From Aldrovandia affinis (lineage: Eukaryota > Chordata > Actinopteri > Notacanthiformes > Halosauridae), in contig JAINUG010000020.1 in assembly GCA_029706075.1 (NCBI GenBank), forward strand, positions 3,363,625-3,427,624: a DNA stretch of 64,000 nucleotides, given 5' to 3'. Below, piece after piece: positions 25,000-32,883 of the stretch. The number at the start of each line of letters is the position of its first letter. Position 1 is the stretch's first letter. The translations under genes and the position numbers were made by a program. The notes under the pieces are model-generated. The model saw only the letters and a program-made list of their open reading frames with translations. It searched no databases and was not told the DNA's origin.

Positions 25000-27205
25000 C
25001 GTATATATATATTTATTTATTTTTATTTTTTATTTGGGGGGGGGGCGTGGGTTTGCATTAAATGTCTTCCCCCAAAGGCTAAACAGTGCAGTTCCTAGGA
25101 GACCAGATTGAAAATCAACAATCACTGATCTTTAAAAATCTGACATCAACGGATGTTCAATGGATTGGTTTCTTCGACTTACTTGTGGGTGACCTGACAC
25201 TATGTTTTCACTTTCACAAAAGAAACCTCTGTCTTCCTGCTTTTTGAGATCTTACTGTTTTTTTCAACTTGCTTGTGGGTGCCCTGACTGTGTTTTCACT
25301 GCATTCACTGCAGCAAAACTTAAAAATAATCTATCTTCCCCCCCTTTTCAAGCTCTTACTGTTATTACTTTAATTGTATTTGTGAGGAAATACAAAAGAA
25401 AATGTAGGTTTGGACATTAAAATCCTTTACACATTTGGCAAGTAAACAGCTGAACTACTCAGGAATTCTTGAGTGCCTTTTCATTTTTTTCAATTATAAT
25501 ATAATGCTGGCTGACATGTCCCTGATAATGATGGTGGTCTGAAGAATAATATATATCATTTTTTATTAACATTTAAGAACCTCACCAAAAAATGGGAAGG
25601 CTGAGGTTAGAACAGAAATGCACACACTATGTCACAAACCTTTGTCCCCAATAGTCGTGTGTGCAACATTGCAGGGAAACGATAGCATGGCCAAAACATT
25701 CCAGCAACACTATATGAATTTTGGCTGTGCTTTATGAGACATTAGTGGAATTATTCTCTCTGTAATGTCTTGTTCTCATTGGTTTATCAGCCTTGTCAGC
25801 CGCTGTCACAAACAACACACCATCAGCTAGCGGACGTCAGAGATGAGGTCTGGGCCCAGAAGGAGCGTGCAAACGCACTGCTGAGATCTCAAGAGGCTAA
25901 CCACATCCTGCCCCCCGCCCTCCCCTCCCTCCTCCTCTGAGTTGGGGACATAACAAAGCTCTTTTGAGGGCTCTGGCGCCTGAGCAGAGTAGGCTCCAGA
26001 GCCCCTTGGCGTGACAGGGATTAGTCAAGTCATGGGGTCCAATCCCTTTGAGTCTGGAACATACGCAAGCAGGTCGATACCAGCAACACATTACCGTAAG
26101 CAATGCCTACGGCTCGGATCAAAACATGGCAGATTTAGGCAACGAGAAACATAACAGCCCTTCAGCTATGGTACATAAGTGCTTAGAGCACTGAGCTGCT
26201 CTGGATCAATGGGCCATGGCTTCAACAGACAAACACCTCTAGGTGTCTATTCGATCCAGGTCAGGGCTGTGGTCAATCCAGCAGACCATGTCAGGTCATG
26301 GCATAACCACAATCTGTCCCAAACAAACACTGACTTACAAGTCTTAAGTGCTCTTGGGACAGCAGTGGAACTGCAGCTTGAACAGAAATATGTACATTAT
26401 GACATTGGAACATTACTATTTATGCTTTGGTAAATGCAACAGAAACAGATGGCAGTTCTCTCCCCTAAAGAGGGACGAATAAAGCTCTGAATGTAAGCTC
26501 TCAAAAAACAACAAAAAATGGCAGGCGTTAAAGTGAGTGCAGCAATCGGATGATAGCAAGCAGCTGCTAAAGCACAATTGGTTTATCTTAGCCAGGAGAT
26601 GCACATCGCACAAAATCAAAAAATACTCCCAACTCCTTTATCATAGATCTCAAACCGCAGGCAAGGGATTAAACAGGAGTCAGTCAACTGAATTTTATTT
26701 TGCATTGTATTCCTTTACAACTGACAATTTCATAGATGTCTTTAAAAAGCAAGGGATGATTGCAATGAATTCAATATAATTCTTTCTTAAATTATGAATG
26801 AAATGAGAGAAAGATACAGAACAGTCCTAGGTGTACAAACAGGATGAACTGCAGTTAAAAATAAAGCAGTACAAGCAATTAAAACGTTGTAAACAGCCGT
26901 TATTTTTACAGCATATTGTGTACAACATAGCAAGCACCTGCTGTAGCTGGAAACTCTATGGGTGCATCTGAAGAGTTCAAACTGGAAGTGAAAACGTCTA
27001 CTGAGGAAAGCATCACTCAGCCTTGAAATTAGACAACCCCCCTCCACCCCTCACTTCCAAGTCACCCCCCTCTTCCCCAATTCATCCTGTAAATGGATCT
27101 GACGCTCACCTTGAGCTGCGATTTGGACACCTTTCCGCTCTCCTCAACGTCTAGCGCCGTGAAAGCATACCAGATGGACTTCAGAAGCTCAGAGCGGAGA
27201 TCCAT
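3049..27205 (-). CDS. def6: def6 guanine-nucleotide exchange factor (DEF6/IBP/SLAT), 11 coding exons, 616 aa
   Basis: DEF6 is a SWAP70-family Rho/Rac/Cdc42 exchange factor and IRF4-binding protein that acts downstream of antigen receptors in lymphocytes. This is known for mammals and inferred here. CDS joins on the minus strand: 27205-27110, 15449-15309, 15029-14847, 14170-13943, 13626-13480, 11281-11173, 9326-9028, 8384-8218, 6002-5804, 4689-4599, 3239-3049. All introns are GT-AG and the phases agree. The total is 1851 bp (616 residues plus stop), against about 630 in human DEF6. In order: EF-hand-like segment (about 19-32, [14 protein letters not shown]), conserved central region (33-216), PH domain (about 217-313, beginning [13 protein letters not shown]), then a coiled coil rich in E, Q and R (about 310-545) ending [14 protein letters not shown], and a 63-residue polar tail. 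The Arg/Glu-rich coil and NRLMHPI motif favour DEF6 over SWAP70. Coding sequence is intact; introns are heavily invaded by transposons. Confidence 0.95.
3985..4300 (+). mobile_element. LINE 3' UTR fragment with GCTCTGGATAAGAGCGTC tail
   Basis: Starting near a CACTGA that matches the stop-codon context of better-preserved copies at 40745, this stretch aligns through CTGTACATCTAACTAATTG, ACTAACCTTTTCCTTC and TTGCTGTATTACTGCACTGA. It ends in CTCTGGATAAGAGCGTCTGC and TAAATGCTTAAAATTTAATG. The same sequence occurs in each unit of the 40441-45408 array. It lies in def6 intron 10. Confidence 0.7.
4599..4689 (-). CDS. def6: def6 coding exon 10 (residues 524-554)
   Basis: Encodes [20 protein letters not shown] and [10 protein letters not shown], a diagnostic DEF6 motif. 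The acceptor is TTCTAG|GCT and the donor GGAG|GTGAGC. The exon is 91 bp and ends in phase 1. Confidence 0.95.
4745..4965 (+). mobile_element. possible tRNA-derived SINE remnant
   Basis: TAGCTGTTGGTGTAGTAATT followed 20-30 bases later by AAGGTTGAATCCTGACC resembles an A box and B box at tRNA-like spacing. It is followed by a C/G-richer body. No target duplication was identified and there is no second copy in the window, so the call is tentative. It lies in def6 intron 9. Confidence 0.3.
5237..5298. repeat. (GT)n/(GTGC)n microsatellite
   Basis: About 60 bp of alternating purine-pyrimidine GT, grading into GTGCGTGCGTGTGCGCGCGC. It lies in def6 intron 9. It is alternating throughout and so could adopt Z-DNA. 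Confidence 0.9.
5804..6002 (-). CDS. def6: def6 coding exon 9, coiled coil (residues 457-523)
   Basis: Encodes (R)[19 protein letters not shown] to [15 protein letters not shown]. The donor lies in a GTG triplet repeat; choosing GTGGTG|GTGAGC keeps frame and gives the same length as human DEF6 at this junction. The acceptor is CAAAG|GCT. A SINE begins 70 bp upstream of the acceptor. Confidence 0.93.
6072..6441 (+). mobile_element. tRNA-derived SINE with (GGAT)n tail and perfect target duplication
   Basis: The head GGCACGGTGGTGCAGTGGAT ... GGGTTCGAATCC is tRNA-like (A and B boxes). The body CATGTTCTCCCCGTGTCC ... TTCCTCCCACAGTCCAAAGA ... AGGCTCCAGCCCC is a very common fish SINE, and it ends in (TGGA)n. 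It is flanked by an 11-bp perfect duplication, acgtacacagt, at 6061-6071 and 6442-6452. It is inserted in def6 intron 8, antisense to the gene, 70 bp upstream of exon 9. Confidence 0.9.
6453..7526. other. def6 intron 8, unique-looking part
   Basis: AT-rich intronic sequence; no coding region, RNA gene or recognisable element was found. Short open frames here have no family resemblance. Confidence 0.5.
7527..8176. repeat. direct repeat copy A in def6 intron 8
   Basis: From TTCTTCAGTGGGTGTTATG to ATATGAGTGAGATAAGTGTG this segment is nearly identical to 10168-10779, including GT-rich blocks. Copy A has a longer (GT)n run (7944-7974) and extra ATTAATATGAGTG units. Small differences such as CAGCCGTTTC versus CAGCCTTTTC show that it is a true duplication, not the same locus. 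It ends about 40 bp from exon 8. Confidence 0.9.
8218..8384 (-). CDS. def6: def6 coding exon 8, coiled coil (residues 402-457)
   Basis: Encodes [20 protein letters not shown] to [16 protein letters not shown], matching the DEF6 coil. The acceptor is CTCCAG|GCA and the donor CCAG|GTACTG. The exon is 167 bp. A copy of a 0.6 kb direct repeat lies about 40 bp from its donor. Confidence 0.94.
8440..8810. repeat. AT-rich low-complexity block with a short internal duplication
   Basis: (ATT)n and TATATTATATTA runs (8460-8480 and 8585-8665) separate two similar stretches, GAGAGCTCCATATGGGAGCA (about 8501) and GAGAGATCCATATGGGAACA (about 8738). The second is followed by GATCAATAAAACTTGAAA, which looks like the 3' end of an old retroelement. 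It lies in def6 intron 7. Confidence 0.5.
9028..9326 (-). CDS. def6: def6 coding exon 7, end of PH domain and first coiled coil (residues 302-401)
   Basis: Opens (A)[15 protein letters not shown], the C-terminal helix of the PH domain, then runs into [20 protein letters not shown] and ends LREAEE. It is GC-rich with repeated CTG/CAG-like codons. The donor is GAG|GTCAGA, weaker than the others but required by the frame. The exon is 299 bp. Confidence 0.92.
9327..10167. other. def6 intron 6, unique-looking part
   Basis: No coding sequence or element was recognised. The upstream part of intron 6 holds repeat copy B and an (AT)n tract. Confidence 0.4.
10168..10779. repeat. direct repeat copy B in def6 intron 6
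   Basis: Second copy of the 7527-8176 sequence in the same orientation. Its (GT)n runs are shorter, and one stretch is rearranged (TTGTGGTGCATGACAATTTA versus TTCTGGTGACAGACTGAACA). Copies A and B lie on either side of def6 exons 7 and 8, with corresponding points about 2.6 kb apart. Confidence 0.9.
10803..10831. repeat. (AT)n microsatellite
   Basis: About 28 bp of TA repeats in def6 intron 6, directly after repeat copy B. Confidence 0.9.
11173..11281 (-). CDS. def6: def6 coding exon 6, PH domain continued (residues 266-302)
   Basis: Encodes [20 protein letters not shown] then [16 protein letters not shown], with one base of the next codon. Both ends are clear: acceptor TGTCAG|GTG and donor TCAG|GTTTGT. 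The exon is 109 bp and ends in phase 1, which exon 7 completes as Ala. Confidence 0.93.
11555..13094 (-). mobile_element. Tc1-like transposon, inactive, in def6 intron 5
   Basis: The left end CAGTCAGGTCCATAAGTATT and the right end AATATTTATGGACCTGACTG are inverted repeats, followed on the right by the TA target. The length of about 1.54 kb is normal for Tc1/mariner. A minus-strand transposase remnant lies between them. Confidence 0.85.
11800..12755 (-). pseudogene. Tc1-like transposase, frameshifted
   Basis: The N-terminal helix-turn-helix begins [17 protein letters not shown] (ATG at 12755) and includes [15 protein letters not shown]. The next intact block (12467-12105) has the Tc1 core [16 protein letters not shown], carrying the first catalytic Asp, and [14 protein letters not shown]. 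Further downstream, [11 protein letters not shown] survives in another frame (about 11980), with the catalytic Glu of the DD34E triad. Several frame changes mean no full protein can be made. Confidence 0.8.
13277..13411. mobile_element. palindromic Tc1-derived MITE
   Basis: Two arms of about 60 bp (CAGTGAGCACCATAATTCAT... and its complement ending ATTATGGTGCTCACTG) are joined by a loop of about 14 bp. They are flanked by TA at 13275-13276 and 13412-13413. The arms match the termini of the larger Tc1-type element at 18524-20078, so this is its non-autonomous derivative. It lies in def6 intron 5, close to exon 5. Confidence 0.88.
13480..13626 (-). CDS. def6: def6 coding exon 5, start of PH domain (residues 217-265)
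   Basis: Encodes [20 protein letters not shown] and onward to LDYNCCVE, strands 1-4 of the PH domain that binds phosphoinositides in this family. The basic residues in KKGQLRRNW are kept. The acceptor is GTGCAG|GGC and the donor GAG|GTGTGC. Confidence 0.95.
13943..14170 (-). CDS. def6: def6 coding exon 4 (residues 141-216)
   Basis: Encodes [16 protein letters not shown] to [16 protein letters not shown], the region before the PH domain. The acceptor is TCCAG|GTA and the donor GAG|GTAAAG. The exon is 228 bp, phase 0. Confidence 0.95.
14847..15029 (-). CDS. def6: def6 coding exon 3 (residues 80-140)
   Basis: Encodes [20 protein letters not shown] through [18 protein letters not shown], a block strongly conserved between DEF6 and SWAP70. 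The acceptor is TTGCAG|GTG and the donor GAG|GTGAGC. The exon is 183 bp, phase 0. Confidence 0.95.
15309..15449 (-). CDS. def6: def6 coding exon 2 (residues 33-79)
   Basis: Opens [20 protein letters not shown] after CAG and ends NKYILDK at AAG|GTACTG. It contains the acidic EF-hand-like stretch REDDDGPVS. The exon is 141 bp, phase 0 at both ends. Confidence 0.95.
15852..17673 (-). pseudogene. Tc1-like transposase interrupted by LINE and a frameshift
   Basis: The N-terminal half begins [19 protein letters not shown] (near 17650) and continues, after a frame change near 17470, to [11 protein letters not shown] (first catalytic Asp). The C-terminal half (16298-15852) has [25 protein letters not shown] and [11 protein letters not shown], so all three DD34E residues are still present. 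A LINE fragment is inserted between VKFGGGSI and MMWGCF. The protein cannot be made as it stands. Confidence 0.88.
16300..17075 (+). mobile_element. 5'-truncated LINE 3' end with (TTATG)n tail
   Basis: Plus-strand sequence encodes decayed reverse-transcriptase C-terminal motifs, such as [12 protein letters not shown] (about 16380) and [13 protein letters not shown] (about 16535). It ends in TTATGTTATGTTATGTTA. The Tc1 transposase reading frame resumes directly after it (CACATCATG|...|ATGATACTTCC), so the insertion is younger than the Tc1 copy. The clade (CR1/Rex-like) is not certain. Confidence 0.8.
18068..18491 (-). mobile_element. candidate solo LTR
   Basis: Read on the minus strand it begins TGTGGCAACCTGGCAAGCAG and ends CTACTCCATGTAACA, a TGT...ACA frame. 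It has a TATA-like GAATAAAAGG about 130 bp in and a polyadenylation-like TTAATTAAAG near the 3' side. No internal retroviral sequence or partner LTR lies in the window. I found no matching target duplication, which weakens the call. Confidence 0.45.
18524..20078 (-). mobile_element. Tc1-like transposon (CAGTGAGCACC family), inactive
   Basis: The left end CAGTGAGCACCATAGTTCAT and the right end ATTAATTATGGTGCTCACTG are inverted repeats, with TA on the right. The minus-strand transposase is fragmentary: [20 protein letters not shown] (about 19705-19645), then [19 protein letters not shown] (about 19248). A short repeat CTACCGGTCTACCGGGTCTACCGGGTC sits at about 19530-19557, and several frame breaks follow. 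It is the same family as the MITE at 13277-13411. Confidence 0.85.
20085..20998 (+). pseudogene. LINE AP endonuclease domain, N-terminally truncated
   Basis: Contains [19 protein letters not shown], the catalytic [10 protein letters not shown] and the C-terminal [12 protein letters not shown], the hallmarks of an APE-type endonuclease. The frame is lost at the run of A at 20889-20900. Shifted by one base, the protein would continue into the RT frame through [16 protein letters not shown]. The first part of the domain is missing. Confidence 0.85.
20968..22851 (+). pseudogene. LINE reverse transcriptase, long open frame, not linked to endonuclease frame
   Basis: A 627-codon open frame. Motifs in order: [20 protein letters not shown] (fingers), [37 protein letters not shown] (first catalytic Asp), [17 protein letters not shown] and [10 protein letters not shown] (YADD active site, about 22054), then the LINE C-terminal region to SDTVSIF. 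The stop at 22849 follows a 19-bp tandem duplication (TCTAGGTTAAAA at 22847 and 22866). Without it the frame would run on as in related LINEs. Confidence 0.9.
23615..24974 (-). mobile_element. Tc1-like transposon remnant with one recognisable TIR
   Basis: The right end GGTGTTCTAAACCGTTTGACCGGTAGTGTA (24943-24972) is the classic fish Tc1 terminus (tacactaccggtcaaac...). Minus-strand transposase pieces lie at 24706-24464 ([18 protein letters not shown]), 24344-23949 ([20 protein letters not shown]) and 24154-23732 ([28 protein letters not shown]). The third catalytic position reads [11 protein letters not shown]: Asn replaces the expected Glu. The left TIR was not recognised; the L2 3' tail abuts it. 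Confidence 0.8.
24971..25013. repeat. (TA)n microsatellite
   Basis: TA repeats starting at the Tc1 end and interrupted by one ACG. The Tc1 target TA may have seeded the array. Confidence 0.85.
25014..27109. other. def6 intron 1, transposon-poor 5' part
   Basis: No coding region or clear mobile element was found. Being the first 2 kb of the intron next to exon 1, it is the likeliest place for intronic regulatory sequence, but no specific site can be named. Confidence 0.4.
27110..27205 (-). CDS. def6: def6 coding exon 1 (residues 1-32)
   Basis: The ATG at 27205-27203 opens [19 protein letters not shown], the characteristic SWAP70/DEF6 start. The exon ends ...SKSQLK at AAG|GTGAGC. It carries the EF-hand-like loop DVEESGKVS. 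The exon is 96 bp, phase 0. It is separated from exon 2 by an 11.66 kb intron. Confidence 0.95.
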
Positions 27206-29634
27206 GGCTCTGTGGTCTTGGGCTCCTCTCGTTACCTTCTCTGTGTTGCTCCTTCTCGATCTCCGGGGGCATAGACCTGCCTCAGTGACACCCTCAGCCT
27301 CTGCTCCGTGACATGAGCTGCCCTAGAGATGCCACAGCGCCCCCTATCTGCGCTACTGGTCATCACTCTAACTTTCTTTAATTGGGCTATGAATTCAACA
27401 CAGATTTGAGGGGGTCACGGGCAGGACAAGGAAAACATAGTACCAACAGCATTGAACCATAATCACTTCATGCTGAAATGATTGGAAATAGACTTATATT
27501 CACACTAATGTTTTTGCCTCCTGCTCAGTACAGCCCCTTAGGAGAGTAGTTTGATCAGGGGAAACAAGTGAACTTGATGAAATCCAAATGGAGAAAGACC
27601 AGTAAGACTACTCTGAGAGTAAGCAGTAAGAGGAAGCAAGCAAGAAATCTGCTAAAGTTATTCCAGCATCTCCTAGAAGTTAGATAGTCAATCCTTTTCT
27701 TACGTTTTACCAGCCCTCCTTGTTTAATGCGCAGACAGGGAGAAATTAGCATTTTGGATGATTAATGTGGGTTTCGTCATTGAACAGACAGCATTTCATG
27801 TAAAGCCGATGAGTTGATACAAGACATATAAAGAGTATATTTTTTTTAAGAATGAAAATTTATATGAAAGAACCCTGGTTGCTGCATTCACAGTGCTATA
27901 TTAAATGGAGGTCTTTGGTCGAAGGGGATGAGGATTGTCTTGGGATAACTTACTAGAAGAGATTTTTTAATCCATGTCATTTTATGACTTTTCCTTAGGC
28001 CAGAAGGAGGTTTCCTCTTCCCTCATCTCTATCTACAGCGCCTTACAATCACTGACATGCATTCTCTATCCAACAAGTCAGTCTCAGTTCTTGTAATCTG
28101 GAGAATTGTATTAGTATCACGTGACAGCCTGGTTTGCCGCTGTGTTGCAAAGGCAACACAGGTATTTCAAGGCTTTGGTCAGACAAAGAGGTGCAATCTC
28201 TTTCCTGTGCATTAAATGTTTTCTAGATGCACTAGAAATGAAGCCCTCTAGAGGGCGGTATGTCCATATTGATGTAAATCTTTCTTGAACATCACGCCAG
28301 TGATAATCCATTACAATTCTTAAATTCTCTCCAATCCTAGTGGTAAAGGTGGTGCAATGCCCATATAAAAATATGCTTTAAAACAACTATACTCCTAAAT
28401 TCAGCCAGGATCTATTTTTATTTGTTGATAGGTCTAAACTTAGAGGTAACACGAAATGTATAATAGATTGAACACTTATGTTTGATGAGCTTTTGAAAAT
28501 CATTGCAACGTGTATCACAATAAACATTGAGATAATACACATTCCCCTTTGAAATGCATGTGTCATGTGCCTTAGTCCTCTAGTACATGAATCTAAAGTA
28601 ATCATAAAGGTAAAGTTGCCAGGTGGCAGGTCCAGCTGAAGCATTAGACCGTAGTGTAGTGATGTACCTCACGGTCCAGAATAACATTTTGACTGTGCCA
28701 ATGCAGACTGTGACCAGGATTCCTGCAGTGTGATGTACAATTGGCCACTGCATTACCCAGGGAGGGAGGGGTGTCATCAGGGTTTCCCCCGCGTCATTGT
28801 GCATGATCAACTTCTCCGATCAATGATAATCCGTTCCGCTACATCTCTGCTATCAATCAATGGTTACTTTGTACTTAAAGAAGACCTGCATTAGAACTCT
28901 AGAGAATGTTTTTGTTTGAGCAACTGTGAAATACAACTTGCCAGCGAACAATGCAAACCTGTGAAGTCACTCACGTTCATCTGCAATATTGACTTCTTTG
29001 TATTTTACTCAGAATGTGCGTCTGCGAAGGCTTCATGGGTTGCCCCGGATACGAGCATACATAATAACAATAATACCACGTTCCGTTAGCTCCACACTAC
29101 TCCATATTGCTCTGCAGAGGCTAGAGTCAGAGCAGATGGGTGGTCTCACCAAAGAGAGGAAGTTATTGCGTGTCTCTGATTATTACGTCTCTCTGATTAT
29201 TACCCCTCTCTGCGACGGGACACTAATGGCAGAGGCAAAATCTGGGGAAGTGTTTGGGCAAATGGATGAGGTGCTGCATGGGGGTGTAATTTTGGCTAAT
29301 TGCAGTGTAGCAGCTACAGTAATAGGAGGCTGGCACACTCGGAGACTTAGAGATAAGGAGACTAGGGATCAGGTTGTATGTGTCTGGGAGGGGGAGGCAG
29401 GGGAAGGGAGGGGGGATTGCCCAAGTTTATTGTATGCTTAAGTTAAACAGCTGTGCTGCATTGTTCCAGTGTTGCCCAGCTCACCAGCTAAACTAGGGAT
29501 GGGCAACAACCCCATTTCAACCAGGAAATTTCTAGTGACAGAAAACTATTGCACAAGGGTGTCACTTGACCTCCAGGTGACCCTTCCCTCTAAACTAAAA
29601 TGCAAACTCTGAAGGTGAAGGTTATCCTGAAAGG
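27206..29634. other. upstream flank of def6
   Basis: This should hold the 5' UTR and promoter of def6 (minus strand). The sequence next to the ATG is moderately GC-rich (CTGAGGCAGGTCTATGCCCC on the minus strand). No TATA box at a convincing position was found, and the transcription start cannot be placed. No other gene was recognised. Confidence 0.4.
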
Positions 29635-29904
29635 CAGCGGTCCCCAACCACCGGTCCGTGAGGCATTTGGTACCGGGCCGCACAGAAATAATAAAAACGT
29701 TTTAATTTTAATCTTATTTCCATTTTATTGACTATCGCAGTCTGCAGGGTGTTTTATTTAGAAAGGGGAAAAATGACCACTTCCGTCTGTGCCTCTTTTC
29801 CGCACTTGTCTCGTTCTTTTTTCCATGCACCCCCCCCCCGGTCTGTGGAAAAATGGTCTTGCATGAAACCGGTCCGTGGTGCAAAAAAAGGTTGGGGACC
29901 GCTG
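29635..29904. mobile_element. hAT MITE with CAGCGGTCCCCAACC termini
   Basis: TIRs CAGCGGTCCCCAACCACCGG and CCGGTCCGTGG...GGTTGGGGACCGCTG are flanked by ctgaaagg (29627-29634) and ctgtaaagg (29905-29913), an 8-bp duplication with one inserted base. The element is 270 bp with no coding capacity. Size, TIR and duplication length all fit a hAT-derived MITE. Confidence 0.88.
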
Positions 29905-30734
29905 CTGTAAAGGATTTCAGTCATGTCAATGTAATAGAATAGTTACAACAGTATCATAAAATAACATGAATGGCCTACTGCACATACTTCTTAAACAACA
30001 TTTTAAATTATTTAGAAATGTTTACACAATAGTGGGAAAGAGTCATCTCTCCTTTCTTTGACAAGTTATCAAATATCATGTTGCAATTGAATAAAGCGAG
30101 TTGGAATGAGAGTTATGCCAATCAATAAATGACAAAAAATAAACTTGTAGGTGTCACTCAGTGGAAGATTTATGAAGGATGTGTTCCTGTGAGCCTGCAT
30201 TGAAAGCAGCTATTAAAGACAGTCGATTGATATGAGCCTCTTTCATTGCTTGGTGGTGCACTGTAAATACTTGGTGATAGAATGAAGCCTTCCTTTCAAC
30301 AGATAGACAATTGTTGACAACAGACAAATATTTTTGTGATAAACTGGGAAGCAACTCTGCAACTTAGTCTCAATAATTACTATGTCCATGTTTCATGTAC
30401 TCTAAATGTACAATTCCAATAGGATAGCTCCTGAATTCACTAACTTCCCTATAAACCCCTTCCTAAGGTGGCCTTTGAATACTAGCTTCCAAGCGGCAAA
30501 AAACAGTTTGTCAGCTTTTGAAAAATAATGCATCCAGGTATTACCAGAATGTGATGCACGCATTAAATATCTTATCATTTCCATTCGGGAACAAAACTTG
30601 ACAGATATATTGGTGTTGTCAGGTAATTTTCATTGCCAATGACAAACTGTTCACTGTAGAAATGAACAAGCATATGTGTTTGAGACATTTTGACATTTTC
30701 ATTTGACACCAGAGAAGTAGAACTAAAGCTAGTT

Positions 30735-30915
30735 CACTTCCTGAGGCACTATCGAAGTGCCCTTGAGCAAGGCACTGAACCTCTAACTGCTCCAGGGGCA
30801 CTGTACTATGACTGACCCTGTGCTCTGACCTCTCTTAGGAGAGATATGCGAAGAAACAAATTCCAATTACCTTGTGTGTAACTTGTGTAACATGGTGAAA
30901 TAAAGAATATTCTAA
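30735..30915 (+). repeat. dispersed retroelement 3' piece with (ATTCT)n tail
   Basis: GTGCCCTTGAGCAAGGCACT, GAACCTCTAACTGCTCC, GGGCACTGTA and GACCCTGTGCTCTGACC are phrases common to fish dispersed repeats. The sequence ends TAAAGAATATTCTAATATTCTATTCTATTCT, a retroposon-like simple tail. The parent family was not identified. Confidence 0.5.
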
Positions 30916-32777
30916 TATTCTATTCTATTCTAGTTTCTGAAATGTAGGTGCACCATAGTTAGCTCATTTCATGGGCACTGCAAAAAATGAAGAAAGAAAC
31001 AATGCGTCTCTAGACAGTATGAGAGTCAGCATTTATCAAAATGATCAAATCTTGTATGTCTATTTTAAATGCTGTTTAGCTCCCTCCCACTCTTCCTGAC
31101 CAAAATGGTCAATGTACAGCATGAACTAAGATGATATCCGGGGTACATACAATTATTTGGTTTTGTGCTGTGACACAATAAAAAGGGTTCCCCGCATTTT
31201 ACACATCGCAGGAATCCAGGGCATGCTTTTTAATAAGCCTTACATTAATATGGCAATAATAAAATGAGGCGCATTTGGTGCACTAGCCACCTCTATTCTG
31301 CAATAATAACATTAGTAAATGTTAAAATTATGGTGCACGTGGCATGAAACTAGTATACTGTATACCCAAAAACAGATTAGAATCCACCGATAGCAGCAGG
31401 ATTCATTATGTTCATAAGAGTGCTGTCCTCAGTTAGACTATTCTATTTCTGTATACAGCCCATTGGCACATCTTTCACGCTCTCTCTCTCATTAATGCCC
31501 ATGAGTAATTATTCCTTTGTTACTGACATTGCATAAGATTTGTCAATGGTGGATTTCTAATGTCTTGCTTTAATGTCAGTTGGGCGACGCCAACACAACT
31601 AGAGACTTGGTGCTCTGTACTGTCGTTTCTCTCAAGGCGAATGCCTTTGCACGCGTTGGGGCCCAACGCTTGCTGTGACAACACGGGCCCTTTCTGGAGA
31701 CCTTCAACTCACCAGTCCCCAGGTGAGACGCATTATATATTATATATTATACGTAATATCCTGATTCCTCAAATGTGACCTGACTTGACGAGGGGGATCT
31801 GAAGCCTCGGGACATAGTCTGAGTCACGTCTGCCTGTCTCGGCCTGCACTTTATTCACCATCTCATTTGATTTTAATTAACTCCAATAAAATGAGTACCA
31901 TGTGGTGAAATACAAACTCTTTTAATGGCCCCTTTCATAATTTCTAGATTAGGGTTTAGGGGGATTTGCAATTGCCTCAAGTCATTCTTGATGACTTTTT
32001 CCGTACTTTTGAAAACAGGATGAATTCATTTTGGAGGAACTGATGTTATCTATCATGTTGCTACTGCAGAATTACTGTACAATACTGAGTTGTTCGTTCA
32101 TCTTAGTATTTTTTTGGGGGGGTGGTAGTTGATTCAGGCTTTTTGACTAAAGCAGTTGGGTGAGAATATCTGATCATCATTGGATCTGATTGGGGAATCT
32201 GTGATGGGAAACCTGCCATCTTTTCAAGCTTCGTCCACATCTCTGACACATCTCTCATAGCGCATCCTGTCTTTCGATCATTTTAATTTCAGTTGTGAAC
32301 CCATTCACCTCGCATGTGCCATTTCCAGCCACGATCCGAGCTCGCAGAATGCCTCAAGCCACAAGGCCGCGAAAAAGAACCACTCTTCCTTGTTCTCTCT
32401 ACCATGGCAGTTAAGGAAAGAGGTACGTCGCTCTAATAACAGTGGCTCTGTCCCTGCACTCTCTTCCTGTGTTGGGTCTGTCTCCGAGAGGTCTTAATCC
32501 CCCTCACGGGCTGGCAGGGGTTCAGAGCCTGGCCCCACACGCACTCCGCCTGCGAGTAAAGAGTTTAATCTCCACCAACAGAGTGCAGAAACCACAGATC
32601 AAAGCCATGGCGCGCTGGCGAGGGAGAACGCCCTCTAATTACCAGAGGCATCCTGTCCAGGGAGAAGGAGAGAAACACTGACGATCACAGGGACGCAGAT
32701 CAGAGTCTCTTCCCTTCCCCTTCCTCCTTGCTCGGCAAATCTCAGATTCTGGGGTGGGCAATGTGTGTGCGTGTGTA

Positions 32778-32795
32778 CATATATATATATATATA

Positions 32796-32882
<87 letters not shown>

Positions 32883-32883
32883 G
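32778..32883. repeat. compound (AT)n/(GTGT) microsatellite
   Basis: Four blocks of about 20-24 bp of TA repeats are separated by GTGTGTATAT, a higher-order period of about 30 bp. A second pure (AT)n lies at 32991-33016. Confidence 0.9.

Noticed and set aside
26170-26300. tRNA-like or SINE fragment
   Set aside because: Some B-box-like bases (TTCGATCC) but no matching A box, tail or duplication.
3049-27205. SWAP70 instead of DEF6 for the minus-strand gene
   Set aside because: The Arg/Glu/Gln-rich coil ([20 protein letters not shown]), [10 protein letters not shown] near the C-terminus and the PH start [13 protein letters not shown] match DEF6; SWAP70 has a different coil and C-terminal tail.
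32442-32681. Possible novel exon with a 79-codon open frame
   Set aside because: No splice context, no family resemblance and no second exon nearby; GC-richness alone is not enough.
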